This document shows positions 7,459 to 15,086 of a DNA stretch of 17,036 bases, piece by piece (the stretch's first letter is position 1; every line of letters begins with the position of its first letter). A program made the position numbers and the translations under genes. The notes beneath the pieces are model-generated. The model did no database searches. It worked only from the letters and a program-made list of their open reading frames with translations, and was not told the DNA's origin. The stretch is from Lachnospiraceae bacterium (GTDB lineage: Bacteria > Bacillota_A > Clostridia > Lachnospirales > Lachnospiraceae): positions 1 to 17,036 of the forward strand of contig DMAZ01000127.1 of the NCBI GenBank assembly GCA_003446335.1, written 5' to 3'.

Positions 7459-7473
7459 AGGCCATGTAGGCCT
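7459..7473 (+). promoter_or_regulatory. Small hairpin in the rpmB leader
   Basis: AGGCC (7459-7463) pairs perfectly with GGCCT (7469-7473) around a 5-base loop, followed by an A/T-rich stretch and the ribosome binding site AAGGAGGTG (7485-7493). It could be a transcript-stabilising 5' hairpin or an autoregulatory site; which one cannot be told from sequence. Confidence 0.4.
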
Positions 7474-7499
7474 TATTATATTGTAAGGAGGTGTTATCG

Positions 7500-7685
7500 A
7501 TGGCTGTATGCTCTGTATGCGGAAAGGGTGCTCACTTCGGAAATAACGTGAGCCATTCTCATAGAAGAACGAACAAAATGTGGAAATCCAACATTAAGCG
7601 AGTTAAGATCATGGAAAATGGTAATCCGAAACATGCTTATGTTTGCACGCATTGCCTGAGATCCGGTAAGGTCGAAAGAGCCTGA
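7500..7685 (+). CDS. rpmB: Large ribosomal subunit protein bL28, zinc-ribbon form
   Basis: 61 residues; structural protein of the 50S subunit near the E site. It begins MAVCSVCGKGAHFGNNVSHS and carries two Cys pairs, C4/C7 and C49/C52, the zinc-binding form of L28 rather than the Cys-less paralogue. The basic core NKMWKSNIKRVKI (25-37) is typical. The ATG at 7500 is chosen because the earlier in-frame GTG at 7491 lies inside the ribosome binding site AAGGAGGTG. It is monocistronic, with its own promoter and terminator, divergent from yloU and convergent with ytfJ. Confidence 0.97.
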   Translation: MAVCSVCGKGAHFGNNVSHSHRRTNKMWKSNIKRVKIMENGNPKHAYVCTHCLRSGKVERA

Positions 7686-7727
7686 TGATCAGATTTTTAA
7701 CGTATCTATTCTTTCAACATGAAAATT

Positions 7728-7758
7728 AACTCCCGTCCGGTCGGACGGGAGTTTTTCT
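7728..7758. terminator. Bidirectional intrinsic terminator between rpmB and ytfJ
   Basis: ACTCCCGTCC (7729-7738) pairs perfectly over 10 bp with GGACGGGAGT (7743-7752) around the tetraloop GGTC. On the plus strand TTTTCTT follows; on the minus strand the stem is followed by TTAATTTTC. It lies between two convergent genes and probably ends both transcripts, with the plus direction stronger. Confidence 0.92.
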
Positions 7759-7769
7759 TATCCTTTTTT

Positions 7770-8159
7770 TCATACATCCACAGAGTCGATGTCGATATCT
7801 TCTGTCGCATTTTCTGCCTTGCTGTTCCCGGTGATCTTATTCACAAAATCGGGGACCATATCGAGGATTTTGCTGAGCCCGTCAGAGCTCTTTACGTTGA
7901 CAAGCTTCGTTGATCCGTTAGATATAACAAGTACGGCGCACGGATTTATCTTTCCGCCCATGCCGCCGCCGGAATTGTTGGCATTTTTTGAAGAACCGGC
8001 CGCAGCACCCGCACCGACAGCAAAGGAAACATCGACAAGCGGTAAAATAATCGTATCGCCCAAATGAATGGGCTCACCGACTACTGTTTTGCTTGAGATG
8101 AACTGATTTATCCCCTGATACAGAGACTCTACCGTCGTCTGGAAATCATTTTCTGCCAT
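7770..8159 (-). CDS. ytfJ: GerW-family spore protein YtfJ
   Basis: 129 residues. The family signature is visible: LYQGINQFISSKTVVGEPI (13-31), GDTIILPLVDVSFAVGAGAAAG (34-55) and a Gly-rich segment before KINPCAVLVIS (70-80). In Bacillus, YtfJ is made in the forespore and is needed for normal germination; the same role is inferred here. There is no signal peptide. The ATG overlaps the upstream ytfI-like stop by one base (TAATG), with AGGAGG about 10 bases upstream, so the pair is translated together. The last gene of the operon, it ends 17 bases before the terminator. Confidence 0.9.
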   Translation of the reverse strand: MAENDFQTTVESLYQGINQFISSKTVVGEPIHLGDTIILPLVDVSFAVGAGAAAGSSKNANNSGGGMGGKINPCAVLVISNGSTKLVNVKSSDGLSKILDMVPDFVNKITGNSKAENATEDIDIDSVDV

Positions 8160-9364
8160 TATTCCGAATCCTCCTTATTAAATGATTTGATGTAATTAAT
8201 TACGTATTTAGTATTTTTATTCAATATTGTGGAAAGAGCGATGAACAGAAGATAGAAAATATAAATCCTGCCCTTCAGCTCTGCTTTACCGTTAAATACA
8301 AGCTCGTCAAAATCAGGTTCCAGTCTGAATGTCTTTCCGTAAAGAGGATAGAACACACATGCTCCTGCGAGGATCCTGCCTGTTATGTAAGGATCCCCAA
8401 GACCGAAATTGGCATATCCGATGAGTTTTCTCGGTATAATATGTCTGATCAGCCTTCCGATCTGTTTTTTCAGGAGAGCAAGAACAGCCTGCGTTTTTTC
8501 ATCCAGGAGAAAGTCAAAGATATCTCCGGCCTTTCTTGATAATTGTCCGAGTTTTTTCAGGAACTGATCGATCTGCCTGCCGACCCCGGCCGCTTTTTTC
8601 ATGATCTTACCCGGCAGGTACCAGATCATGGATATCAGTCTGATGAACATCTTTATCAGAGTGGAAATGATTTTCACGACTCCTTTATACAGAGCATGTA
8701 AAATCTTCTGAATGAAACGTTTGATCCTGACGGACAGCTCTTCTTTCGGAGCCTTGCTGACTGTCGCGGTCTTCTCGTCAGCTTTTATTTCTGCCCGGAC
8801 CTCTATCGTCTCCGTTTCTTCTTCCGCTGCTTTCTGAGCTTCTTCCTGTCTGATACGTTCTTCTTCCAGGCGGGCCTCTTCCTCCTCACGCTTTTTACGA
8901 GCTTCCTCTTCAAGCTTTTGGCGTTCTTCTTCCTGTCTTCTTTTCTCCTCCAGCTTTCTTGCGCGGGCCTCTGCCTTCAGGCGCTCATAGCGTTCCGGAT
9001 CTTCTGTTTTCATCCGTTCCAGCTTTTCACGCTTTTCCCGGCGTCTCTGTTCCTTTTCCTTTTCAGCCTTGCTCTTTTTCCTCTCATCAAGCCATGCTTT
9101 GACTTTGAATAGCGATATACCGAAAATCCGTATATCCTTGGTCAGACCGGTACCGGAACCCAGATCGTACCTTACTTCGACCGTGAGCATATGAAGAAGC
9201 CAGGTGATGACGGCCGCCGCCTCTGTCTGCCCGGGTTCTTTTACCCCCATGGCCCGGTATCGGAAGGGAACGAAAAGAATGAGAAGAATCAGGATCAGGA
9301 TCAGAGCCAGAATAATCAGCAGCACGGTTAAAATTGTCCTGAGTATTGCGAATAAAATCGCCAT
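8159..9364 (-). CDS. ytfI: YtfI-like DUF2953 membrane protein with a charged coiled-coil insert
   Basis: 401 residues, much longer than the roughly 220-230 of Bacillus YtfI as I recall it. Residues 5-33 form an N-terminal membrane helix rich in Leu/Ile, followed by FVPFRYR and a short beta-rich part (about 45-90). Residues 94-185 are an almost uninterrupted Lys/Glu/Arg helix, predicted to be a long coiled coil. A basic amphipathic region (about 210-285) leads to the C-terminal DUF2953 part with GYANFGLGDPYITG (316-329) and RLEPDFDE (347-354), then a hydrophobic segment (about 367-381). The immediate downstream ytfJ supports the ytfI assignment. The molecular function is unknown. The start is ATG 9364 with AGGAAGT upstream. 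Confidence 0.82.
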   Translation of the reverse strand: MAILFAILRTILTVLLIILALILILILLILFVPFRYRAMGVKEPGQTEAAAVITWLLHMLTVEVRYDLGSGTGLTKDIRIFGISLFKVKAWLDERKKSKAEKEKEQRRREKREKLERMKTEDPERYERLKAEARARKLEEKRRQEEERQKLEEEARKKREEEEARLEEERIRQEEAQKAAEEETETIEVRAEIKADEKTATVSKAPKEELSVRIKRFIQKILHALYKGVVKIISTLIKMFIRLISMIWYLPGKIMKKAAGVGRQIDQFLKKLGQLSRKAGDIFDFLLDEKTQAVLALLKKQIGRLIRHIIPRKLIGYANFGLGDPYITGRILAGACVFYPLYGKTFRLEPDFDELVFNGKAELKGRIYIFYLLFIALSTILNKNTKYVINYIKSFNKEDSE

Positions 9365-9390
9365 TTTCTACTTCCTGTCCCAGTTATACG

Positions 9391-9744
9391 TCACTTAACG
9401 ATACTGACTTTTTTTAAATTTTCAATCGTAGGATGCCTGTCAAGAAAAGCAATGAGATCTGCATCCCCCGTCATATTCACGCAGGCTTCTGTAATCGCCC
9501 GGACCATCTTGATCGCCTCACCTTTATTGATGGCAAGACCGATGATCTCCGGAAGCCTGTCGCGTATAAATGGCTGTTTCAGGTAAATGGCATTCATGAT
9601 CTCCAACTGATTGCCGCCGTTTTCCGATTTTGTGATCAGCCATGTCATGTAAGGGGCTTTGCCGGCCTTCAGCATCCGTATGATCTTATCACTTCTATCC
9701 TCAATGCTTTCACCTATATAGATTTCCTGACACCATTTTAACAT
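9391..9744 (-). CDS. Small conserved-looking protein of unknown function
   Basis: 117 residues starting MLKWCQEIYIGESI. It has no membrane segment or signal peptide and appears alpha/beta: a hydrophobic strand MTWLITKS (33-40), an Ile/Leu-rich helix after EIMNAIYLK, a second strand LPEIIGLAINKGEA (64-77), and a helix with EACVNMTG (86-93). Two conserved-type Cys (C5 and C88) are visible. I recall similar short unnamed proteins in Clostridia but cannot assign a function. The ATG at 9744 is preferred over in-frame codons up to 9894, which would overlap the PBP end and add an unrelated basic stretch; its ribosome binding site (AAGG) is weak. It lies 55 bases after the PBP gene and 26 bases before ytfI, so it is probably co-transcribed. 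Confidence 0.75.
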   Translation of the reverse strand: MLKWCQEIYIGESIEDRSDKIIRMLKAGKAPYMTWLITKSENGGNQLEIMNAIYLKQPFIRDRLPEIIGLAINKGEAIKMVRAITEACVNMTGDADLIAFLDRHPTIENLKKVSIVK

Positions 9745-9799
9745 GTTTCCGACCTTATAACTACTTTTAAATAGTTTCCTTTGACTGAATATTTTGTTC

Positions 9800-11404
9800 T
9801 TATCCGTAATAATATGCATCAAATATCTGGTGTGCCATGGGTACTGCCGTCTGACTTCCGGCGCCGCCGTCCTCAGCAAGAACAACAACGACAATATCCG
9901 GATCGTCTACATTGGAATACCCGACGAACCAGGAATGCGTTCCGATCTGACCGTCTGCGGTATAATATTCTGCAGAACCTGTCTTGCCTGCGACAGTATA
10001 CTCCAGCCCGGATAGTTCGCTTGCTGTGCCGTACGAAACAACTCCTTCCAGAAGAGACTGCATGACGGAAGCCTCATCCTCCGTCAGGATCCTTCTGAAT
10101 TCTGCCGATTTATTCTCCCTTACCGTATGGCCGTCGGCAGATACGATCTTCGATATGAACTGTGGCTGCATAAGAATGCCGTCATTGGCGATCGCGGAAA
10201 CGATCAGGGCCATATGATAGGGTGTCACCAGTGTATCCCCCTGTCCGAAAGCGGTCTGCATCATTGCTGCGGGACCATCCTCCTCTCTCAGGGTAAATCT
10301 GCTCTGACTGTAATTTAGATCACAGGGAAGTTTCTTTCCGAACAGGAGTGAGTCTGCAGTGACTCCGAGCCTCCCTGCTCCTATATTCAGTCCGAGAGAG
10401 GAAAAAGCACAGTTGCAGCTGTTGGCAAAAGCCTGTTCGAAATTTTCATCTCCGTGTACAAGACCGTTAAAACAATGGACCGTGTGGTCTCCCACCGTCA
10501 GCTCGCCTTCACAGTTAAATTGAAATCCGCTGAATGTGTTATATTCCTGAAAATATGACAGAGCAGTAACGATCTTGAAGGTCGAGCCGGGAGGGTATAA
10601 TCCCTGGGTCGCTCTGTTGACGAGCTGGCTGCCGGTCTCATCGGAAATGATATCATCCCATTCCTCGGCAATCGTATTCGGATCAAAGTCAGGTTTGCTG
10701 ACCATGGAAAGGACAGCCCCGGTACGAGGATCCAGAACGAGGATCGCCCCCTGATAATCGCCCAGAACATTATAACACGTCTGCTGAAGTCCCGACGATA
10801 ATGTTGTCACGACATTATCCCCGGGATTTTTCTGTCCCTTGAATTCATTGATGACCCGGTCGATCACATTATTGTGGGATGTGAGGAGTTCGTAGTTGGC
10901 AAGTGCCTCAATCCCGCTCTTCCCGTTCGAAGCAAAGCCGACTGCGTGGGCAAAGACATCTCCGTAAGGGTATTCTCTCACTTCGTTTCCATCATAGGGA
11001 ACGGTAGCTGCGAGCGTTGTGCCGTCGGCGCTGAGGATGCTTCCCCGGACGACATAGCGGGCCTGTGTGTCCTGTCTTCTGTTGTAGCTGCTGTTCTGAA
11101 CATCATCTCTTCGATAAATATTGAAATAGACCAGATAGATGATCAGACTGAGGAAGATCAAAACGAATGCGTAGGATATAAAAGCGTACGGCATGGATCT
11201 CCTGCGCTCTTCTCTCCTCTGGGTCTTTTCCGCTTTCTTCTGTTCCCTGATCATCGCTTTCGTCAGTCTGCGATTTTGACGTTGTTCGTCCAGACCGTCT
11301 GAGGGGAACGGATCCCCTTTTTCTATGTCCTGACCATTCATGATCTTCCTTACATCCCGTCCGATCCTGGCCTCGGTACTGTCATCTCTGTATTTTTTTC
11401 TCAT
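9800..11404 (-). CDS. Penicillin-binding transpeptidase (class B, PbpA-like)
   Basis: 534 residues. Cross-links peptidoglycan on the outer membrane face, normally as partner of a SEDS glycosyltransferase such as the one encoded just upstream. A 70-residue, very basic cytoplasmic N-terminus precedes a single membrane anchor (about 73-93). A short N-terminal extracellular domain starts with RGSILSADGTTLA (120-132). The transpeptidase domain has all three catalytic motifs: STFK (S274 nucleophile), SCN (329-331) and KTG (474-476, in AGKTGSAEYY). The enzyme should therefore be active. The short pedestal resembles actinobacterial PbpA more than the larger PBP2b. The ATG at 11404 lies inside the end of the FtsW/RodA gene (23-base overlap) behind AAGGAG, so the two are translationally coupled. 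Confidence 0.93.
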   Translation of the reverse strand: MRKKYRDDSTEARIGRDVRKIMNGQDIEKGDPFPSDGLDEQRQNRRLTKAMIREQKKAEKTQRREERRRSMPYAFISYAFVLIFLSLIIYLVYFNIYRRDDVQNSSYNRRQDTQARYVVRGSILSADGTTLAATVPYDGNEVREYPYGDVFAHAVGFASNGKSGIEALANYELLTSHNNVIDRVINEFKGQKNPGDNVVTTLSSGLQQTCYNVLGDYQGAILVLDPRTGAVLSMVSKPDFDPNTIAEEWDDIISDETGSQLVNRATQGLYPPGSTFKIVTALSYFQEYNTFSGFQFNCEGELTVGDHTVHCFNGLVHGDENFEQAFANSCNCAFSSLGLNIGAGRLGVTADSLLFGKKLPCDLNYSQSRFTLREEDGPAAMMQTAFGQGDTLVTPYHMALIVSAIANDGILMQPQFISKIVSADGHTVRENKSAEFRRILTEDEASVMQSLLEGVVSYGTASELSGLEYTVAGKTGSAEYYTADGQIGTHSWFVGYSNVDDPDIVVVVLAEDGGAGSQTAVPMAHQIFDAYYYG

Positions 11405-12779
11405 TTAAAGCTCCTTCATCTTCTCTCAGAATATATAATCCCTGAATGATAGCGATGAGAATAATTGTACTCATGACGGAACTGCCTCCGTAACTTACCA
11501 GAGGAAGTGTGATGCCTGTCATCGGTATGAATTTTGTAACACCTCCTATTGTCAGAAAAATCTGGAACGCATACTCTGCACCGAGTCCGATCGCGACCAG
11601 TTTATAAAAGGTATTTTTCCTGATCTCCATGGAAATATTGACGATCAGAAGGAACATGCTCATACATACAAGAATAAGGCACATGGCGAAAACGCCTCCG
11701 AACTCTTCACAGATCGCCGCAAATATAAAATCTTTCGAAGCGACCGGAATCGTCTCGGGACGCCCGTGAAAAAGACCCGTTCCGAACCATCCGCCGGCAC
11801 CGATCGCAAATAACCCCTGAGCGATCTGATATCCCGATGTATCATATACGAGAAACGGATTTTTCCATGCTTCGACTCTTTTTCGTACATGTGCAAAAAG
11901 AAAATAGGCCAAGACAGCGGCACCGCATCCTCCGGCCAGACCGACTGTCGGATAGATCGGTCGATTAGTCGCGACGAATACGACAACGATGTAGGCTATG
12001 AAGAAAACAAGTGCCGTTCCGAGATCCGTGGATAATACAAGGATCACAACGTGAATGGCAGCAACGATACTGGTCACGGCGACTGATCGGAACGAGGTAT
12101 CTTTCGAAAGCTTTGCAGCCATAAAAAATACCAGCGTGATCTTTACAAGTTCCGAGAACTGGAAGGAGATCCCTCCGATTGTTATGGAAAGCTTTGCGCC
12201 GCCGCTGACAGTGGCAAGGACAAATACGACCATAAGGGCCATGATTCCGACTGCCGCGTACAGCCAGGTAAGCTCTGACAAAATACTCAGTTTTCTTACG
12301 ATGACCGGTATGATGAAAGCAACAAGTACCGCAGCCGAAGCAATGACGAACTGTTTCAGACCCTCATCCGGATCGAGCCTGGAAATCATGACAAAGCCGA
12401 TTGCCAGAAGCATCAGCATATCGTTCACAAGGAGCATGGAAGCTTTCTTATAGAGCAGGCGATAGCCATGCAGTGTTATAAAATAAAATACACAGATACC
12501 CGGCAGCGTGACAAGTGACAGAATGTTCCCGGTATTAAGGAAAATAAGTATAAACCCAAGAATGGTAAATAGATAGATGATGGTGATCTGTGTTCGGATC
12601 ACCTTGTGTTTTTTTTCTTCTGTTCTTTTTCCGAAATACGTGTAATCTTCCAGCGCGAACTGCATAATCAGAATCAGAAAAAAATATTTTGATAACTGTG
12701 TCAGGATATTCAGCGAATTTCCCATCGCATCCGGGATCCGTGCCAGAATATCCTGAATCTGCATCATATAATTATTCAT
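11382..12779 (-). CDS. SEDS-family peptidoglycan glycosyltransferase (FtsW/RodA/SpoVE type)
   Basis: 465 residues of polytopic membrane protein that polymerises lipid II into glycan strands. Family landmarks are FQFSELVKI (206-214), the catalytic-loop STDLGTA with D252 (250-256), GWFGTGL (330-336), DFIFAAICEEFGG (350-362), and PMTGITLPLVSYGGSS (419-434). Many hydrophobic helices are visible; about 60-90 extra N-terminal residues include an additional membrane segment compared with minimal RodA. Division (FtsW), elongation (RodA) and sporulation (SpoVE) members cannot be told apart from the sequence alone; the paired PbpA-like gene downstream favours an elongation or septation pair. The ATG at 12779 overlaps the U32 stop by 4 bases, with GAGGAG upstream. 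Confidence 0.93.
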   Translation of the reverse strand: MNNYMMQIQDILARIPDAMGNSLNILTQLSKYFFLILIMQFALEDYTYFGKRTEEKKHKVIRTQITIIYLFTILGFILIFLNTGNILSLVTLPGICVFYFITLHGYRLLYKKASMLLVNDMLMLLAIGFVMISRLDPDEGLKQFVIASAAVLVAFIIPVIVRKLSILSELTWLYAAVGIMALMVVFVLATVSGGAKLSITIGGISFQFSELVKITLVFFMAAKLSKDTSFRSVAVTSIVAAIHVVILVLSTDLGTALVFFIAYIVVVFVATNRPIYPTVGLAGGCGAAVLAYFLFAHVRKRVEAWKNPFLVYDTSGYQIAQGLFAIGAGGWFGTGLFHGRPETIPVASKDFIFAAICEEFGGVFAMCLILVCMSMFLLIVNISMEIRKNTFYKLVAIGLGAEYAFQIFLTIGGVTKFIPMTGITLPLVSYGGSSVMSTIILIAIIQGLYILREDEGALNEKKIQR

Positions 12780-15022
12780 TCAACTCCTCTGTTAAAATGG
12801 CCCTTCGTATGCTCACCGTCGACATCCTTATGACTCATCCCGGAAAGTGCGGAGCGCGCAACTGCACATACTTCGGCTGTTTTCTTTTTGTTTTCATTTG
12901 TAAAGATCAGTCTCATGCAGGCCGGCCTGACAGCCCTGAGTGTCTCGATCTCTCCTATCAGTGAAAGAACGACCGGATTACGTATGATATTATAACAGAA
13001 TGTACAGTCACATTCGACTGTGAATACCCTGCTTTTTCTGTCACGGAGGGCAAGAGTCGGATAGCTGTGTGTGCACGTCGAAGTGGTTTTCTGCAGACAC
13101 TGGGCAGTGATCATGAGAGGCAGATGACCGTAGATGATCATTTCGGAAGAATGGTTCATGCGGCGCTGCAGTTCTTTTCTGTTCAGTTCGATCGGAACCG
13201 TATCTTTCTCAAAGCCGAACTGATCAAGAAATTCTACGGCCCGGCTGTTGAAAGTATATATGGAACTGTCTGTCCGTACATATTTTTCCAGTCCTTCCTC
13301 GCGCAGACGTGCCATCGTCTCAAAACTCCTGACGAGAAAGCCGTCAAGACCGATCCGGATCAGATCACCGGCGAAGTTCGAAAGATCGGCGATACCATCT
13401 CTTCTCTCGATATAAGGCATGGCCAGCCAGAGTTCTTTTCCGCGTTCATGCGCCCTCCTGAGATAGGATTCTCCTTTTTTAAGTACTTCATCCTTACTGA
13501 AATGTCTTCCCGCAAAGAAGCGATAAGGAATATAGATCACCTGAATCGCATCCTCGGAGAGTACCGCGTCGAACTGTTCTTCTGTTTCAACGGAAGCGGT
13601 CAGGGCACATTTATAAGGATCACTGAAAGATTCATTGTGGTCCTTCGGACTTGATGCGCTGCAGGAAATACCTGTCAAAGGCCGCATATACGCAGAAAGG
13701 AGCTCATCAGTAAGCGCAGAGAAAGCTTTTCTTCTCAGGGCATTCAGCTGAGCCATCGGAACGAAGGACTCACCGTCTGTAATGACCTTGATGTCACGAA
13801 ATCTGTATCCGGAACCGCCTGCCTTTGAGATCTGTTCCGATATCCGCTGCTGACTGAGAGGTCTGGTCTCAGCTTTTAATACCTTCTCGCCGTATACGGT
13901 GACGGAGCTGCCTGTCCTCAATTCTGTCACGTGGAGTGACAGAGGCTTTCCGCAGATGACGCTTACCGTTCCGCTGACTTCAAGGGAGGTGTCACAGCTA
14001 ACATAGGTATGATTCAGTTTTTCGTAGAGTTCTGCTCTTGCCCTCTCCTCCTGTTCATTCAGTGTGTGCCTGTCTGCTGCGATCATTTCAGGTCCATTGT
14101 GTTTTTTCAGATACCCCTCTGTAAAGCCGTCCCTGTTGAACAGGGTCAGGAGCATCTGCCGGTCCTTCTTCGTAACGCTGTAGCCGGAACGACCGTATGC
14201 CTTATAGCGGTCCAGATACTTTCTGTAGATACTGACGACGCCGGCGCCGTATTCCGGCTGTTTCATCCTTCCTTCAATCTTAAAGGAACAGACACCTGCC
14301 TCTATCATATCAGGAAGAAAATCAAGTGTGCACATATCCTTGGGGCTTAAAAATTCGCCGCTTTGCGCAGATTTTCTCTCGGACGTCTTTTTTCTGTCCG
14401 CGCTGCTCAAAGTATAGCGGAGCCGGCATGGCTGGGCGCATCTTCCTCTGTTCCCGCTTCTTCCGCCGATCATGGAGGACATGAGACATTGTCCTGAATA
14501 GCAGACACAAATCGCACCGTGTACAAATGCCTCCACCTCCAGTCCGCTCTTTAAACGTATTTCTCTGAGCTCTTCAAGAGAAAGCTCTCTGGCAGGAACG
14601 ACTCTTTGGACACCGTATTCTCCCAGCAAACGCGCACTGCAGGGACCTGTCACGGTCATCTGAGTACTTGCGTGAAGGGGCAGATCCGGAAATGTCTCAT
14701 GAAGATACTTCAGAACACCGAAATCCTGGACAAGTACGGCATCCAGACCATGCAGATAGTAGGGCGTGATATAATCTTTGAGATCGCGAAGTTCCTCTTC
14801 TTTCAGAAGCGTGTTCACGGTCAGATAAACGCGAACACCTCTTGCATGGGCATAGTCGATTGCCGATACAAGATCGTCTTCTTCCGGATTCTCCGCGTAA
14901 GCTCTCGCTCCGAACCTTGATCCGCCGATATAAACTGCGTCCGCTCCGGCCTCTATGACCGCTTTCAGTCCGGTCACGGAACCTGCGGGAGCAAGTAATT
15001 CAATAAAATTTTCTCTTTCCAT
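12776..15022 (-). CDS. Peptidase U32 family protein with DUF3656-type C-terminus (RlhA-like)
   Basis: 748 residues. The N-terminal half has the U32 barrel signature: LLAPAGSVTGLKAVIEAGAD (9-28), DAVYIGGSRFGARA (28-41), LHASTQMTV (116-124), EAFVHGAICVCYSGQC (164-179), GNRGRCAQPCR (190-200) and CSFKIEGRMK (245-254). Cysteines C172, C179, C195 and one of C199/C231 match the ligands of an iron-sulfur cluster in RNA-hydroxylating members. The C-terminal half is the DUF3656-like region of long members. The nearest characterised relatives are RlhA (23S rRNA C2501 hydroxylation, about 650 residues) and TrhP (tRNA uridine hydroxylation); RNA modification is thus more likely than proteolysis, but the substrate is inferred. 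The start is ATG 15022 with AAGGA, just behind a terminator. It heads the operon with ftsW/rodA. Confidence 0.88.
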   Translation of the reverse strand: MERENFIELLAPAGSVTGLKAVIEAGADAVYIGGSRFGARAYAENPEEDDLVSAIDYAHARGVRVYLTVNTLLKEEELRDLKDYITPYYLHGLDAVLVQDFGVLKYLHETFPDLPLHASTQMTVTGPCSARLLGEYGVQRVVPARELSLEELREIRLKSGLEVEAFVHGAICVCYSGQCLMSSMIGGRSGNRGRCAQPCRLRYTLSSADRKKTSERKSAQSGEFLSPKDMCTLDFLPDMIEAGVCSFKIEGRMKQPEYGAGVVSIYRKYLDRYKAYGRSGYSVTKKDRQMLLTLFNRDGFTEGYLKKHNGPEMIAADRHTLNEQEERARAELYEKLNHTYVSCDTSLEVSGTVSVICGKPLSLHVTELRTGSSVTVYGEKVLKAETRPLSQQRISEQISKAGGSGYRFRDIKVITDGESFVPMAQLNALRRKAFSALTDELLSAYMRPLTGISCSASSPKDHNESFSDPYKCALTASVETEEQFDAVLSEDAIQVIYIPYRFFAGRHFSKDEVLKKGESYLRRAHERGKELWLAMPYIERRDGIADLSNFAGDLIRIGLDGFLVRSFETMARLREEGLEKYVRTDSSIYTFNSRAVEFLDQFGFEKDTVPIELNRKELQRRMNHSSEMIIYGHLPLMITAQCLQKTTSTCTHSYPTLALRDRKSRVFTVECDCTFCYNIIRNPVVLSLIGEIETLRAVRPACMRLIFTNENKKKTAEVCAVARSALSGMSHKDVDGEHTKGHFNRGVE

Positions 15023-15032
15023 AGCAGTCCTT

Positions 15033-15068
15033 AAAAGTGAAAAGGGTGATCACGTAATGTAATCACCC
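15033..15068 (-). terminator. Strong hairpin terminator between zapA and the U32 gene
   Basis: On the minus strand GGGTGATTAC pairs with GTGATCACCC over 10 bp (one G-U) around the loop ATTAC, followed by TTTTCACTTTTAAGG. It starts 18 bases after the zapA stop. The U32 ATG is only 18 bases beyond the U-tract, so any U32 operon transcript must read through it or start inside or upstream of it. The short U-tract suggests incomplete termination. Confidence 0.78.
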
Positions 15069-15086
15069 TGTTAACAGCTTTCTGAT

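Noticed and set aside
7277..7499. Possible riboswitch or small RNA in the divergent yloU/rpmB region
   Set aside because: The region is explained by two opposing promoters and a short hairpin; no known aptamer core is recognisable.
9745..9894. N-terminal extension of the 117-residue unknown protein to 9894
   Set aside because: It would overlap the PBP coding end by 95 bases and adds an unrelated basic segment; the internal ATG at 9744 begins a compact protein.
13067..13654. 195-residue plus-strand open frame opposite the U32 gene
   Set aside because: It lies wholly inside a well-supported gene on the other strand, has no ribosome binding site or recognisable motif, and its composition is that of an antisense shadow.
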